Shown here: piece by piece, positions 8,605 to 16,803 of the stretch
How the letters are laid out: the number at the start of each line of letters is the position of its first letter
How positions within the stretch are numbered: the first letter of the stretch is position 1
Translations under genes and position numbers: made by a program
Notes under the pieces: generated by a model
What the model was told of the DNA's origin: nothing
What the model saw: only the letters and a program-made list of their open reading frames with translations
Databases searched by the model: none
Source: Rhodoferax sp.
GTDB lineage: Bacteria; Pseudomonadota; Gammaproteobacteria; Burkholderiales; Burkholderiaceae_C
Assembly (NCBI RefSeq): GCF_030646845.1
Contig: NZ_JAUSLE010000063.1
Span: 124,001 to 188,000 of the forward strand
Direction: 5' to 3'
DNA length: 64,000 nucleotides

Positions 8605-8634
8605 CGACAGGGTGTCGGTAAAAACCCTGTCGGT
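8605..8634. promoter_or_regulatory. Palindromic operator-like sequence between divergent crotonase and livH
   Basis: CCGACAGGGT (8605-8614) and ACCCTGTCGG (8625-8634) form a perfect 10 bp inverted repeat with a 10 nt spacer. TGTCGG at 8614-8619 also makes a second, tighter palindrome with the first arm, so three half-sites overlap. A TATAAA box follows at about 8652. The placement in a divergent promoter region suggests a regulator binding site or a leader hairpin. No regulator gene is adjacent. Confidence 0.45.
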
Positions 8635-8684
8635 CTTCGTCGAACTAGCCGCTATAAACGACAGGCTATGCAACAGGAGACAAA

Positions 8685-9560
8685 GTGCAGCTTCTACAAC
8701 TGGTGATCAGCGGGATCGCACAAGGGTGCATTTACGGGCTGATTGCGCTGGGCTTCGTGCTCATCTACAAAGCCACCGAGACCGTGAGCTTCGCCCAGGG
8801 CGAGCTCATGATGCTGGGCGCGTTCGGTGGCCTGGCCGCCATGACCATGCTCGGGTTTCCGTACTGGCTGTCGGTGCTGTGCGCTATCGCGGGCATGGCG
8901 CTGTTCGGCGTGCTGCTGGAGCGCGTCGTGATCCGGCCGATCCTCGGGCAACCCGCGTTTTCCATCGTCATGCTGACCATCGGCATTGGCTATGTGGCAC
9001 GCGGCCTGATCACCATGATCCCCAACATCGGCACCGAGACGCACACGCTGCCCGTGCCCTACAAGGACCAGATCTGGAACGTGGCCGGCCTGGTGCTCAA
9101 CGTTGAGCAGATGGTCGTGATTGGTGCCACCGCGGTGCTGTGTGTGCTGCTGTATGTGCTGTTCCGCTACAGCAAGCTGGGCATTGCGATGCAGGCCGCC
9201 TCCCAGAACCAGCTGGCCGCCTATTACATGGGCATCCCGGTGAAACGGCTCAACGGCATTGCCTGGGGACTGGCCGCGGCGGTTGCCGCCATTGCCGGGC
9301 TGCTGCTCGCGCCAATTACGTTTGTGCACGCCAACATGGGATTCATCGGCCTCAAGGCTTTTCCCGCAGCCGTGGTCGGCGGCTTCAGCAGCCTGCCCGG
9401 CGCCATCGTGGGTGGGCTGGTGATCGGCATTGTGGAATCGTTGTCAGGCTTCTACTTGCCCGATGGCTTCAAGGACACGGCCGCCTACATCGTGGTGCTC
9501 ATCATGCTGGTCGTCAAACCCACCGGGCTGTTCGGCGAAAAATTGCGTAAAAAGGTCTGA
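8685..9560 (+). CDS. livH: Branched-chain amino acid-type ABC transporter permease LivH
   Basis: The protein has 291 residues and starts at GTG with AGGAG a few bases upstream. It shows eight or so membrane segments and the LivH pattern MQLLQLVISGIAQGCIYGLI at the start, with GGFSSLPGAIVGGLVIGIVE in the conserved cytoplasmic loop that contacts the ATPases. It is first in a plus-strand operon with livM, livG, livF, an acyl-CoA ligase and three binding proteins. The HAAT family moves branched-chain amino acids, but also aromatic and aliphatic carboxylates; the ligase points to an acid substrate. Confidence 0.92.
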   Translation: MQLLQLVISGIAQGCIYGLIALGFVLIYKATETVSFAQGELMMLGAFGGLAAMTMLGFPYWLSVLCAIAGMALFGVLLERVVIRPILGQPAFSIVMLTIGIGYVARGLITMIPNIGTETHTLPVPYKDQIWNVAGLVLNVEQMVVIGATAVLCVLLYVLFRYSKLGIAMQAASQNQLAAYYMGIPVKRLNGIAWGLAAAVAAIAGLLLAPITFVHANMGFIGLKAFPAAVVGGFSSLPGAIVGGLVIGIVESLSGFYLPDGFKDTAAYIVVLIMLVVKPTGLFGEKLRKKV

Positions 9561-9561
9561 C

Positions 9562-10638
9562 ATGCGTTTTATCTTCAAGACCGATTACGGGCAGGACATC
9601 AAGCTTGCCAAACACGGCGGACACATCTTCTGGTACGGCGCACTCATGCTGGTGCTGATCGCCGCGCCCTGGCTGGTGGCCGAATACTGGCTGGCGCAGC
9701 TGACCTTCGTGCTGATCTATGCCATCGCGGGTTTGGGCCTCATGCTGCTGGCGGGCTTTACCGGCCTGTTCTCGCTGGGGCACGCCGCGTTTCTGGGCGT
9801 GGGCGCCTACACCCAGGCGGTGCTGACCAATGCCGGCATGCCGTTTCCGATTGCCCTGGCCTGTGCCGCCGGCCTGTCGGCGGCGGTGGGCCTGGTGGTG
9901 GGCTTGCCGGCGCTGCGGGTCAAGGGCATCTACCTGGGCATGGCCACGCTGTCGTTCGGCTTCATCGTGGAAGAAGTGCTGGCGCGCTGGGAGTCGGTGA
10001 CCGGCGGCAACGCGGGCATTCACATCAAAAAGCCAGATATTTTTGGCTGGACGCTGAACTCCGGCGAAGAGTTCTATTTTTTATGCCTGGTCATCACGGT
10101 GCTGTCCACGCTGGGCATCCTGAATCTGCTGCGCGCGCCCACCGGCCGCGCGTTTGTTGCCATTCGCGACTCGGAGATTTCAGCGCAAAGCATGGGCATT
10201 CACCTGGCGCGCTACAAGACCCTGTCGTTCGCTCTGTCGGCATCGCTGGCGGGAATTGCCGGCGCCCTGTACGCGCACAAGCTGCAGTTCATTTCACCTG
10301 ACCAGTTCAACATCCTGCAGTCGATCGATTTGCTGCTGATGATCGTGATTGGCGGCGTGGGCTCCGTGCATGGGGCTTTCCTGGGCGCCATCTTCCTGAT
10401 CACCATGCCGCAGGCCATCGCCATCTTCAAAGACTACCTGCCTGCGGTCATCGGTCAGGCACCGGGGCTGCAGGGCGTGGTGTACGGCGCCGTACTGGTG
10501 GCCTTTGTGCTGTTTGAGCCCCAGGGGCTTTACGGTCGCTGGCTGAAGATCCGAACCTACCTGCAGATGTTCCCGTTCTACCGCAAAGGCATGTTCAAGC
10601 GGCAGAAATCCTTCCAGAAATCGGATCGGCTGAAATGA
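9562..10638 (+). CDS. livM: Branched-chain amino acid-type ABC transporter permease LivM
   Basis: The protein has 358 residues from the ATG one base after the livH stop. It is a multi-spanning LivM permease with conserved LLAGFTGLFSLGHAAFLGVG and VIGGVGSVHGAFLGAIF. The tail is basic. Translation is probably coupled to livH, and its stop overlaps the livG start (ATGA). Together LivH and LivM form the inner-membrane channel. Confidence 0.92.
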   Translation: MRFIFKTDYGQDIKLAKHGGHIFWYGALMLVLIAAPWLVAEYWLAQLTFVLIYAIAGLGLMLLAGFTGLFSLGHAAFLGVGAYTQAVLTNAGMPFPIALACAAGLSAAVGLVVGLPALRVKGIYLGMATLSFGFIVEEVLARWESVTGGNAGIHIKKPDIFGWTLNSGEEFYFLCLVITVLSTLGILNLLRAPTGRAFVAIRDSEISAQSMGIHLARYKTLSFALSASLAGIAGALYAHKLQFISPDQFNILQSIDLLLMIVIGGVGSVHGAFLGAIFLITMPQAIAIFKDYLPAVIGQAPGLQGVVYGAVLVAFVLFEPQGLYGRWLKIRTYLQMFPFYRKGMFKRQKSFQKSDRLK

Positions 10639-11462
10639 AAAATGCAGCTATGAACCAAGCACTCCTCTCCGCCAAAAATTTGAGTGTGCGCTTCGGTGGC
10701 GTACTGGCGGTCAACAACGTCAGTTTTGATGTCAGGCAGGGGGAAGTATTCACCCTGATCGGCCCCAACGGCGCGGGCAAGACCACGGTCTTCAATCTGA
10801 TCAGCCGCATCTACACCCCGACCACTGGCGAGATCGATTACCTGGGCCCCCAGGGCGTCATCCGGTTGACCGACCAGCCGCCGCAAAACGTTGCCGGGCT
10901 GGGGATCGCGCGCACCTTCCAGAACATTGAACTTTTCGAGCACGCCACGGTTTTGCACAACCTGCTGATTGGTCGCCATACGCACCGCAAAACTCGGCTC
11001 TGGCAAGACCTGTTTTTCACCAGCACGGCGCGTGAGGCCGAACTGAAGGCGCGGGAAAAGGCCGAGGAAGTGATCGAATTTCTCGACCTGCAGCATCACC
11101 GCGACTCGATGGTGGCCGGCCTGCCCTACGGCGTGCGCAAGGTGGTTGAAATGGCACGGGCTTTGTGCACCGAGCCCAAGCTTCTGCTGCTGGATGAACC
11201 GTCCTCCGGCCTGAACGTCGAGGAAACCGAGGACATGGCGTTCTGGATTCAGGACATCAAAAACGAACTGGGCATTACGGTGCTGATGGTGGAACACGAC
11301 ATGACACTGGTCTCCAAAGTCTCGGACCGCGTGCTGGCAATGAATCAGGGCGAGGTGCTGGCCATGGGCACGCCACGCGAAGTGCAAACCGACCCCGGCG
11401 TGATCGAAGCCTATCTCGGCTCGGTCGATGACGTGTCTTCCCTGCGCAGGCAAGCCGCATGA
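10635..11462 (+). CDS. livG: ABC transporter ATP-binding protein LivG
   Basis: The protein has 275 residues and overlaps the livM stop by ATGA. It has Walker A GPNGAGKTT, Walker B LLLLDEPSSGLN and the LivG-type C-terminal extension around VIEAYLGS. The signature loop reads LPYGVRKVVEMARAL, the relaxed LxYG version seen in LivG proteins. It pairs with LivF to drive import. Confidence 0.92.
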   Translation: MKNAAMNQALLSAKNLSVRFGGVLAVNNVSFDVRQGEVFTLIGPNGAGKTTVFNLISRIYTPTTGEIDYLGPQGVIRLTDQPPQNVAGLGIARTFQNIELFEHATVLHNLLIGRHTHRKTRLWQDLFFTSTAREAELKAREKAEEVIEFLDLQHHRDSMVAGLPYGVRKVVEMARALCTEPKLLLLDEPSSGLNVEETEDMAFWIQDIKNELGITVLMVEHDMTLVSKVSDRVLAMNQGEVLAMGTPREVQTDPGVIEAYLGSVDDVSSLRRQAA

Positions 11463-12256
11463 GCGCCACCCCTCCCGCAGTGAGCGATCTGCCCGTACTC
11501 AAACTGCTCAACGTCGAGAGCGCCTATGGCCCCATCAAGGCCATTCGCGGCGTCAGCCTTCAGGTCCGGCGCGGCGAAATTGCGACAGTGCTGGGGTCGA
11601 ACGGCGCGGGCAAGACGACCATTCTGAAAACCATCTCGGGCATCATCGACCCGCGCAAAGGCTCGATTGAATTCAAGGGCAACGACATCACGGCCCAGGA
11701 CCCCGCCTTCATCGTGCAGCAGGGCCTGAGTCATGTGCCGGAAGGGCGCGAGGTGTTCCCGCTGCTGAGCGTGCGTGACAACCTGCTCATGGGCGCCTAC
11801 ACACGCAAAGACCGCGATGGCGTAGCCAAAGACATCGAATCCGTCTTTGGCTACTTTCCCATCCTGCGCGAGCGTGCCGCGCAGGATGCGGGCCTGTTGT
11901 CGGGCGGGCAGCAGCAGATGCTGGCGATCTCGCGGGCGCTGATGGCCAATCCAGTCCTCATGCTGCTGGACGAGCCCAGCCTGGGCCTCTCGCCCAAGCT
12001 CACCAAAGAGATCTTCGAGATCGTGGTGCGCATCAACCGTGAACGCGGCACCACCATTCTGCTGGTGGAGCAGAACGCCAACATGGCGCTCAACGCCTCG
12101 GACTACGGCTACGTGCTGGAAAACGGCCGCATCGTGATGGAAGACACCTGTGCCCGCCTGCGCGAAAAGGATGACATCAAGGAGTTCTACCTCGGGCTGA
12201 AAGAAGACGGCGTGCGCGGCGAGCGGCGCTGGAAAAAGAAGAAAACCTGGAGATAA
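11459..12256 (+). CDS. livF: ABC transporter ATP-binding protein LivF
   Basis: The protein has 265 residues and overlaps livG by ATGA. Motifs are Walker A GSNGAGKTT, signature LSGGQQQMLAISRAL and Walker B LMLLDEPSLGLS. The C-terminus carries a basic run (RRWKKKKTWR). Four nucleotides separate it from the ligase gene, so all are one transcript. Confidence 0.92.
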   Translation: MSATPPAVSDLPVLKLLNVESAYGPIKAIRGVSLQVRRGEIATVLGSNGAGKTTILKTISGIIDPRKGSIEFKGNDITAQDPAFIVQQGLSHVPEGREVFPLLSVRDNLLMGAYTRKDRDGVAKDIESVFGYFPILRERAAQDAGLLSGGQQQMLAISRALMANPVLMLLDEPSLGLSPKLTKEIFEIVVRINRERGTTILLVEQNANMALNASDYGYVLENGRIVMEDTCARLREKDDIKEFYLGLKEDGVRGERRWKKKKTWR

Positions 12257-12260
12257 GGAA

Positions 12261-14117
12261 ATGACTCAACTCTGGGATTTAAGCAATATCCAGCCCAATC
12301 GCGAGATCGTGATGGCGGGCGAGACCATTCCGGCGATATTCTGGAACGCGGTGAAGCAGCGCGGCCCCAATGTGTGGATGCGCCAGAAACACCTGGGACT
12401 GTGGCGCAGCTGGACCTGGAACCAGACCGCCGAGGCCGTGCGCGAAATAGCCGGCGGCCTGATGAGCCTGGGCTTTGCCCAAGGTGATTGCGCTTCCATT
12501 CTGGCCAACACGGTCGTGGAATGGGTGTGGGCTGACCTGGCCGTGCTGTCGTGCGGCGGCGTGTCCAACGGCATCTACCCGACGGATGCGCCGTCGCAAG
12601 TGCATTACCTGTGCGAGGACTCGCGCACCACCGTCCTGTTCGTGGAAGACGACGAGCAGCTGGACAAGGCGCTCGAAGTGCGCGACCGCTTGCCGGGTCT
12701 GCGCAAAATCGTCGTGTTTGACATGGAAGGGCTGCGCGACCTGGATGACCCAGGCATCATCAGTCTGGATGACCTGCGCGCGCTGGGCCGCCAGTACCTG
12801 GCCCAGCATCCGGACGAGTTGCAGCGGCGCGTTGACGCCTGCCAGCCCGAAGACCTGGCCATTCTGGTCTACACCTCCGGCACCACCGGCAAGCCCAAGG
12901 GCGCCATGCACCTGCACGCCGGACTGGTTTACACGGTGCGCGGTTTCAACACCCTGATCGCGCAGGACGAGCGTGACGAGCGCATGTGCTTTTTGCCCTT
13001 GTGTCACATCGCCGAACGCATGGGCGGCGAGTACTTCGCCTTGTACACCGGCACCAAGCTGAATTTTGTGGAGAACCCGGAAACCATTCCCGAGAACGTG
13101 CGCGAAATCGCGCCGACCGTTTTTACCGGGGTGCCGCGCGTATGGGAAAAGTTCTACTCAGGCGTCATGATTTCCCTGAAAGAGGCCGGGGCCGTGCAGC
13201 AAGCCGCCTATGCCTGGAGCATCGGTGTTGGCACCGAAATTGCCAACAAGGTACTGGCCGGCGAGGCCGTCAGCGGCTGGCTCAAGCTCAAGTTCAATAT
13301 TGCCCAGTGGCTGGCCCTGAACAATGTGCGCAAGCTGATTGGCATTCACCAGGCCCGCTTCCTGGTCACCGGTGCGGCGCCGATCTCGCCCGATCTGGTG
13401 CGCTGGTACCTGGCCCTGGGCGTGCCCATGCTGGAGGTGTGGGGCATGACGGAAACCTGCGGTGCGTCCACCGGCGTGCCGGCTGACCGCATGCGACCCG
13501 GTTCCATCGGACCGGCCGCCAGCTTCAATGAAGTCAAACTGGACCCGGCCACGGGCGAGATCCTGGTGCGGGGCAAAAACGTATTCGCCGGTTATTTAAA
13601 CCTGCCGGAAAAAACGGCGGAGACCATCGACAAGGATGGCTGGTTGCACACCGGCGACGTGGGCGTGATGGATGCGGACGGCTACTTCCGCATCACCGAC
13701 CGCATGAAGGACATCATCATCACGGCCGGCGGCAAAAATGTCACCCCCAGCGAGCTGGAGAATGACCTGAAATTCTCCCCCTACATCACCGATGCGGTGG
13801 TGATCGGCGACAAGCGTCCCTACCTCACCGTGATCATCATGATTGACCAGGAAAACGTGGAGAAGTTTGCCCAGGACCAGGACGTGCCCTTCAGCAACTA
13901 TGCGTCACTGACGCGGTCGCCGCAAGTGCAGGAACTGATTCAGTCTGAGATCGACCGGGTCAACAAGAAGTTCGCCCGCGTCGAGCAGATCAAGAAATTC
14001 TTCCTGCTCGAAAACCAGCTCACCGCCGAGGATGAGGAACTCACCCCCACCATGAAGCTCAAACGCAAGCTGGTCGAGAAGAAGTACGCGGCCCAAATTG
14101 AGGCCATGTACCGCTAA
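12261..14117 (+). CDS. AMP-dependent long-chain-type acyl-CoA ligase inside the liv operon
   Basis: The protein has 618 residues with AAGGAA just ahead of the ATG. ANL-superfamily motifs are present in order: P-loop LVYTSGTTGKPKGAMH, VWGMTETCG, GWLHTGDVG, and the hinge/lysine region KDIIITAGGKNVTPSELEN. It resembles FadD15-type long-chain acyl-CoA ligases, which form acyl-AMP and then acyl-CoA in the cytoplasm. Its location between livF and the binding proteins suggests it traps an imported organic acid as its CoA thioester, which would then feed the acyl-CoA dehydrogenase/thiolase genes downstream. Chain length is not determinable. Confidence 0.88.
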   Translation: MTQLWDLSNIQPNREIVMAGETIPAIFWNAVKQRGPNVWMRQKHLGLWRSWTWNQTAEAVREIAGGLMSLGFAQGDCASILANTVVEWVWADLAVLSCGGVSNGIYPTDAPSQVHYLCEDSRTTVLFVEDDEQLDKALEVRDRLPGLRKIVVFDMEGLRDLDDPGIISLDDLRALGRQYLAQHPDELQRRVDACQPEDLAILVYTSGTTGKPKGAMHLHAGLVYTVRGFNTLIAQDERDERMCFLPLCHIAERMGGEYFALYTGTKLNFVENPETIPENVREIAPTVFTGVPRVWEKFYSGVMISLKEAGAVQQAAYAWSIGVGTEIANKVLAGEAVSGWLKLKFNIAQWLALNNVRKLIGIHQARFLVTGAAPISPDLVRWYLALGVPMLEVWGMTETCGASTGVPADRMRPGSIGPAASFNEVKLDPATGEILVRGKNVFAGYLNLPEKTAETIDKDGWLHTGDVGVMDADGYFRITDRMKDIIITAGGKNVTPSELENDLKFSPYITDAVVIGDKRPYLTVIIMIDQENVEKFAQDQDVPFSNYASLTRSPQVQELIQSEIDRVNKKFARVEQIKKFFLLENQLTAEDEELTPTMKLKRKLVEKKYAAQIEAMYR

Positions 14118-14149
14118 CCCTTAACCTCCTCACAACCGGAGTAACCCAT

Positions 14150-15313
14150 ATGAAACCGAGAATTTCCCTTCTCCTCGTTGCGTTGGCAACCGCCTCCTCC
14201 CTGTGCTATGCACAGCAGCAGGGCGTCAGCAAGACCGAAATCGTGATCGGCACCATTCAGGATTTGTCCGGTCCGCTGGCGGGCTATGGCAAACAGGCGC
14301 GCAACGGCATGCAGCTGCGCGTGGACGAAATCAATGAGCAGGGCGGCGTGCACGGACGCACGCTCAAACTGTTGACGGAAGACTCCGGCTACGACCCCAA
14401 GAAGGCCGTGCTGGCAGCCCAGAAGCTGGTGAACCAGGACAAGATCTTCATCATGGCCGGCCATCTGGGTACGGCGCACAACAACGCGGCCATGCCGGTG
14501 CAGTTTGAGAAGAACGTCATCAATTTCATGCCACTCACCGCGGCGCGCGAGATGTACGAGCCGACCCACCGCCTGAAGTACGCCCTGCTGAGCTCTTACT
14601 ACGACCAGATGCGCACGACGCTGCCCAAGATGGTGAAGGACAAGAATGCCAAGAGAGTGTGCGCCATCTACCAGGACGACGAGTTCGGCCTGGAGGTGCT
14701 GCGCGGTGCCGAAGCAGGACTGAAAACCATCTCAGTGGAGATGACCGAAAAGACCTCGTTCAAGCGCGGTGCCACAGATTTCTCGTCACAGGTCGCCAAA
14801 ATGAAAGCGGCGGGTTGCGATCTCGTCGTGCTCGGCACCATCATCCGGGAAACCATAGGCACCATCGGCGAATCGCGCAAGAATGGGTTCAACCCTGTGT
14901 TCTTCGGCTCGGTGGCGGCCTATACCGATCTGATTCACAAGCTCGGCGGCAAGGCGATGGACGGCATGTACGCCACCATGTCGGTACAGAACCCGTACAC
15001 CGACGAAGCGTCACAGCCGATCCGCTTCTGGGCCAACAAGTACAAGACCCGGTTCAGTGAAGACCCCACCGTGTTCTCGGCTTACGGCTACACCATGATC
15101 GACATCCTGATTCAGGCCGCTCAAAAAGCGGGGCCGGCCCTCACCACCGACAGCTTCATCAAAGCCATGGACAGCATGACCATTGCGCCGGACATCTTTG
15201 GCGCACCCAAACTGACCTACACGGCCAAACAGCGGCTGGGCAGCGATCTGTCGCGCCTGTCGCGGATCCAGGATGGCAAGTGGAAAGTCATCTCGGATTA
15301 CGTCAAGCCCTAG
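14150..15313 (+). CDS. Periplasmic substrate-binding protein of the Liv-type transporter, paralogue 1
   Basis: The protein has 387 residues with an N-terminal signal peptide ending near CYAQQQG. It is a type I periplasmic binding fold (Peripla_BP_6) with TIQDLSGPLAGYGKQARNG near the N-terminus and GTIIRETIGTIGESRKNGF in the second lobe. It follows the ligase gene by 32 bp and has a CGGAG ribosome site, so it belongs to the liv transcript. It is closely related to the next two genes. Confidence 0.9.
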   Translation: MKPRISLLLVALATASSLCYAQQQGVSKTEIVIGTIQDLSGPLAGYGKQARNGMQLRVDEINEQGGVHGRTLKLLTEDSGYDPKKAVLAAQKLVNQDKIFIMAGHLGTAHNNAAMPVQFEKNVINFMPLTAAREMYEPTHRLKYALLSSYYDQMRTTLPKMVKDKNAKRVCAIYQDDEFGLEVLRGAEAGLKTISVEMTEKTSFKRGATDFSSQVAKMKAAGCDLVVLGTIIRETIGTIGESRKNGFNPVFFGSVAAYTDLIHKLGGKAMDGMYATMSVQNPYTDEASQPIRFWANKYKTRFSEDPTVFSAYGYTMIDILIQAAQKAGPALTTDSFIKAMDSMTIAPDIFGAPKLTYTAKQRLGSDLSRLSRIQDGKWKVISDYVKP

Positions 15314-15341
15314 TAGTTTCCCTTTGGGGGTTTGCGACAGC

Positions 15342-15369
15342 TTGACATTTTTGACCCGGGGTCAAGAAT
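15342..15369 (+). promoter_or_regulatory. Candidate sigma-70 promoter of binding-protein paralogue 2
   Basis: TTGACA (15342-15347) and AAGAAT (15364-15369) are spaced by 16 nt and end 59 nt before the start codon. The same boxes, spacing and distance recur upstream of paralogue 3, preceded in both by TTTGCGACAGC. CTTGAC and GTCAAG also form an inverted repeat with a 14 nt spacer in both copies, so an operator is an alternative or additional reading. Confidence 0.55.
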
Positions 15370-15428
15370 GCATGGAGTCCCATCTGCATTTTTTGGCTCA
15401 CCCTTTTTAAGACGAACGGAGACGACAC

Positions 15429-16607
15429 ATGAAATTCAAAGCAACGGCGGCACTTGCCACTTTGGCCCTGGCCAGCACACTTGCCACGGCCCAGCAGGGC
15501 GTCAGCGCGACCGAGATCACACTCGGCTCGATCCAGGATCTGTCCGGCCCCCTGGCCGGCTTTGGCAAGCAGGCCCGCCTGGGCATGATGCTGGCCGTGG
15601 ATGAGATCAACGAATTGGGTGGGGTCAATGGCCGCAAGCTCAAACTCATCGTTGAAGATTCCGGCTACGACCCCAAGAAGGCGGTTCTGGCGGCGCAAAA
15701 GCTGGTCAATCAGGACAAGATTTTCATGATGGTCGGCCACATTGGCACGGCGCAGAACATGGCCGCCATGCCGGTCCAGTTCGAGAAAAACGTCATCAAC
15801 TTCTTCCCGATCACGGCCGCCCGTGAAATGTACGAGCCCTTTCACAAGCTCAAGTACTCCTTTGCCGCGACCTACTATGACCAGATGCGTCGCGTCGTGC
15901 CCCAGCTGGTCAAAGAGAAGGGCGCCAAGAAGGTCTGCACCATTTACCAGGATGACGATTTCGGCCTCGAAGTATTGCGTGGCGGTGAAGCTGGCCTGAA
16001 GACCATGAACATGGAATACGCCGAAAAAACATCGTTCAAGCGTGGCGCCACGGATTTCTCGTCCCAGGTCGCGAAGATGAAAGCCGCAGGCTGTGACATG
16101 GTGGTGCTGGGCACCATCATCCGCGAGACCATTGGCACCATCGGCGAATCGCGCAAGACCGGCTTCAACCCCGTCTTTCTGGGCTCCAGTGCTGCCTATA
16201 CCGACCTGATCCACAAACTCGGCGGCAAGGCCATGGATGGGCTGTACGCGTCCATGACCGTGCAAAACCCCTACACCGATGAGGCATCGCAGCCGATCCG
16301 CTTCTGGGCCAACAAGTACAAGACCAAGTTCAACGAAGATCCGACCGTGTTCTCCGTGTATGGTTACACCATCATCAACACGTTCATCAATGCGTCCAAC
16401 AAGGCAGGCAAGAACCTGAACACCGATAGCTTCATCAAGGTTATGGACACGATGACGATTGCGCCAGATATCTTTGGCAGTGCACCGGCCACTTTCTCGC
16501 CGACCAAGCGCCTGGGCAGCGACGCCTCGCGTCTGTCGCAGATCCAGGACGGCAAGTGGAAGGTGGTCGGGCCCTACATCTCCGATGCAGCGCCGGCCAA
16601 GAAGTAA
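15429..16607 (+). CDS. Periplasmic substrate-binding protein of the Liv-type transporter, paralogue 2
   Basis: The protein has 392 residues with a signal peptide ending near LATAQQG. It has the same layout as paralogue 1: SIQDLSGPLAGFGKQARLG, then DPKKAVLAAQKLVNQDKIF, and GTIIRETIGTIGESRKTGF. It ends with PAKK. GGAG precedes the ATG. A strong rho-independent terminator follows, so it can be a separate transcription unit from its own promoter. Confidence 0.9.
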   Translation: MKFKATAALATLALASTLATAQQGVSATEITLGSIQDLSGPLAGFGKQARLGMMLAVDEINELGGVNGRKLKLIVEDSGYDPKKAVLAAQKLVNQDKIFMMVGHIGTAQNMAAMPVQFEKNVINFFPITAAREMYEPFHKLKYSFAATYYDQMRRVVPQLVKEKGAKKVCTIYQDDDFGLEVLRGGEAGLKTMNMEYAEKTSFKRGATDFSSQVAKMKAAGCDMVVLGTIIRETIGTIGESRKTGFNPVFLGSSAAYTDLIHKLGGKAMDGLYASMTVQNPYTDEASQPIRFWANKYKTKFNEDPTVFSVYGYTIINTFINASNKAGKNLNTDSFIKVMDTMTIAPDIFGSAPATFSPTKRLGSDASRLSQIQDGKWKVVGPYISDAAPAKK

Positions 16608-16625
16608 ACGCCGAGCTCACAAGAA

Positions 16626-16652
16626 GAGCCACCTTCGGGTGGCTTTTTTTTT
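16626..16652 (+). terminator. Rho-independent terminator after binding-protein paralogue 2
   Basis: AGCCACC (16627-16633), a TTCG tetraloop and GGTGGCT (16638-16644) form a perfect stem followed by nine T residues. Confidence 0.92.
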
Positions 16653-16716
16653 GAATGAAAGGCGCTGCGAGCCTCCGTCAAGGATGCTTCCAGTGCCATC
16701 GAGGGTTTGCGACAGC

Positions 16717-16744
16717 TTGACAGGCGCTGCATCACGTCAAGAAT
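16717..16744 (+). promoter_or_regulatory. Candidate sigma-70 promoter of binding-protein paralogue 3
   Basis: TTGACA (16717-16722) and AAGAAT (16739-16744) are 16 nt apart and end 59 nt before the ATG at 16804. It is preceded by GGGTTTGCGACAGC, the same as before paralogue 2. The CTTGAC/GTCAAG arms are conserved while the 14 nt between them differ, which argues that the boxes or arms are under selection. Confidence 0.55.
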
Positions 16745-16803
16745 GCGTGCTCGCTCGCGCGCATTTCTGGCCGCGCTTTCCTCAACCTGAATGGAGACAA
16801 GTC

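Noticed and set aside
16459..16803. Upstream extension of the third binding-protein frame
   Set aside because: It would read through a clear terminator and a promoter; the ATG at 16804 has a ribosome site and starts a proper signal peptide.
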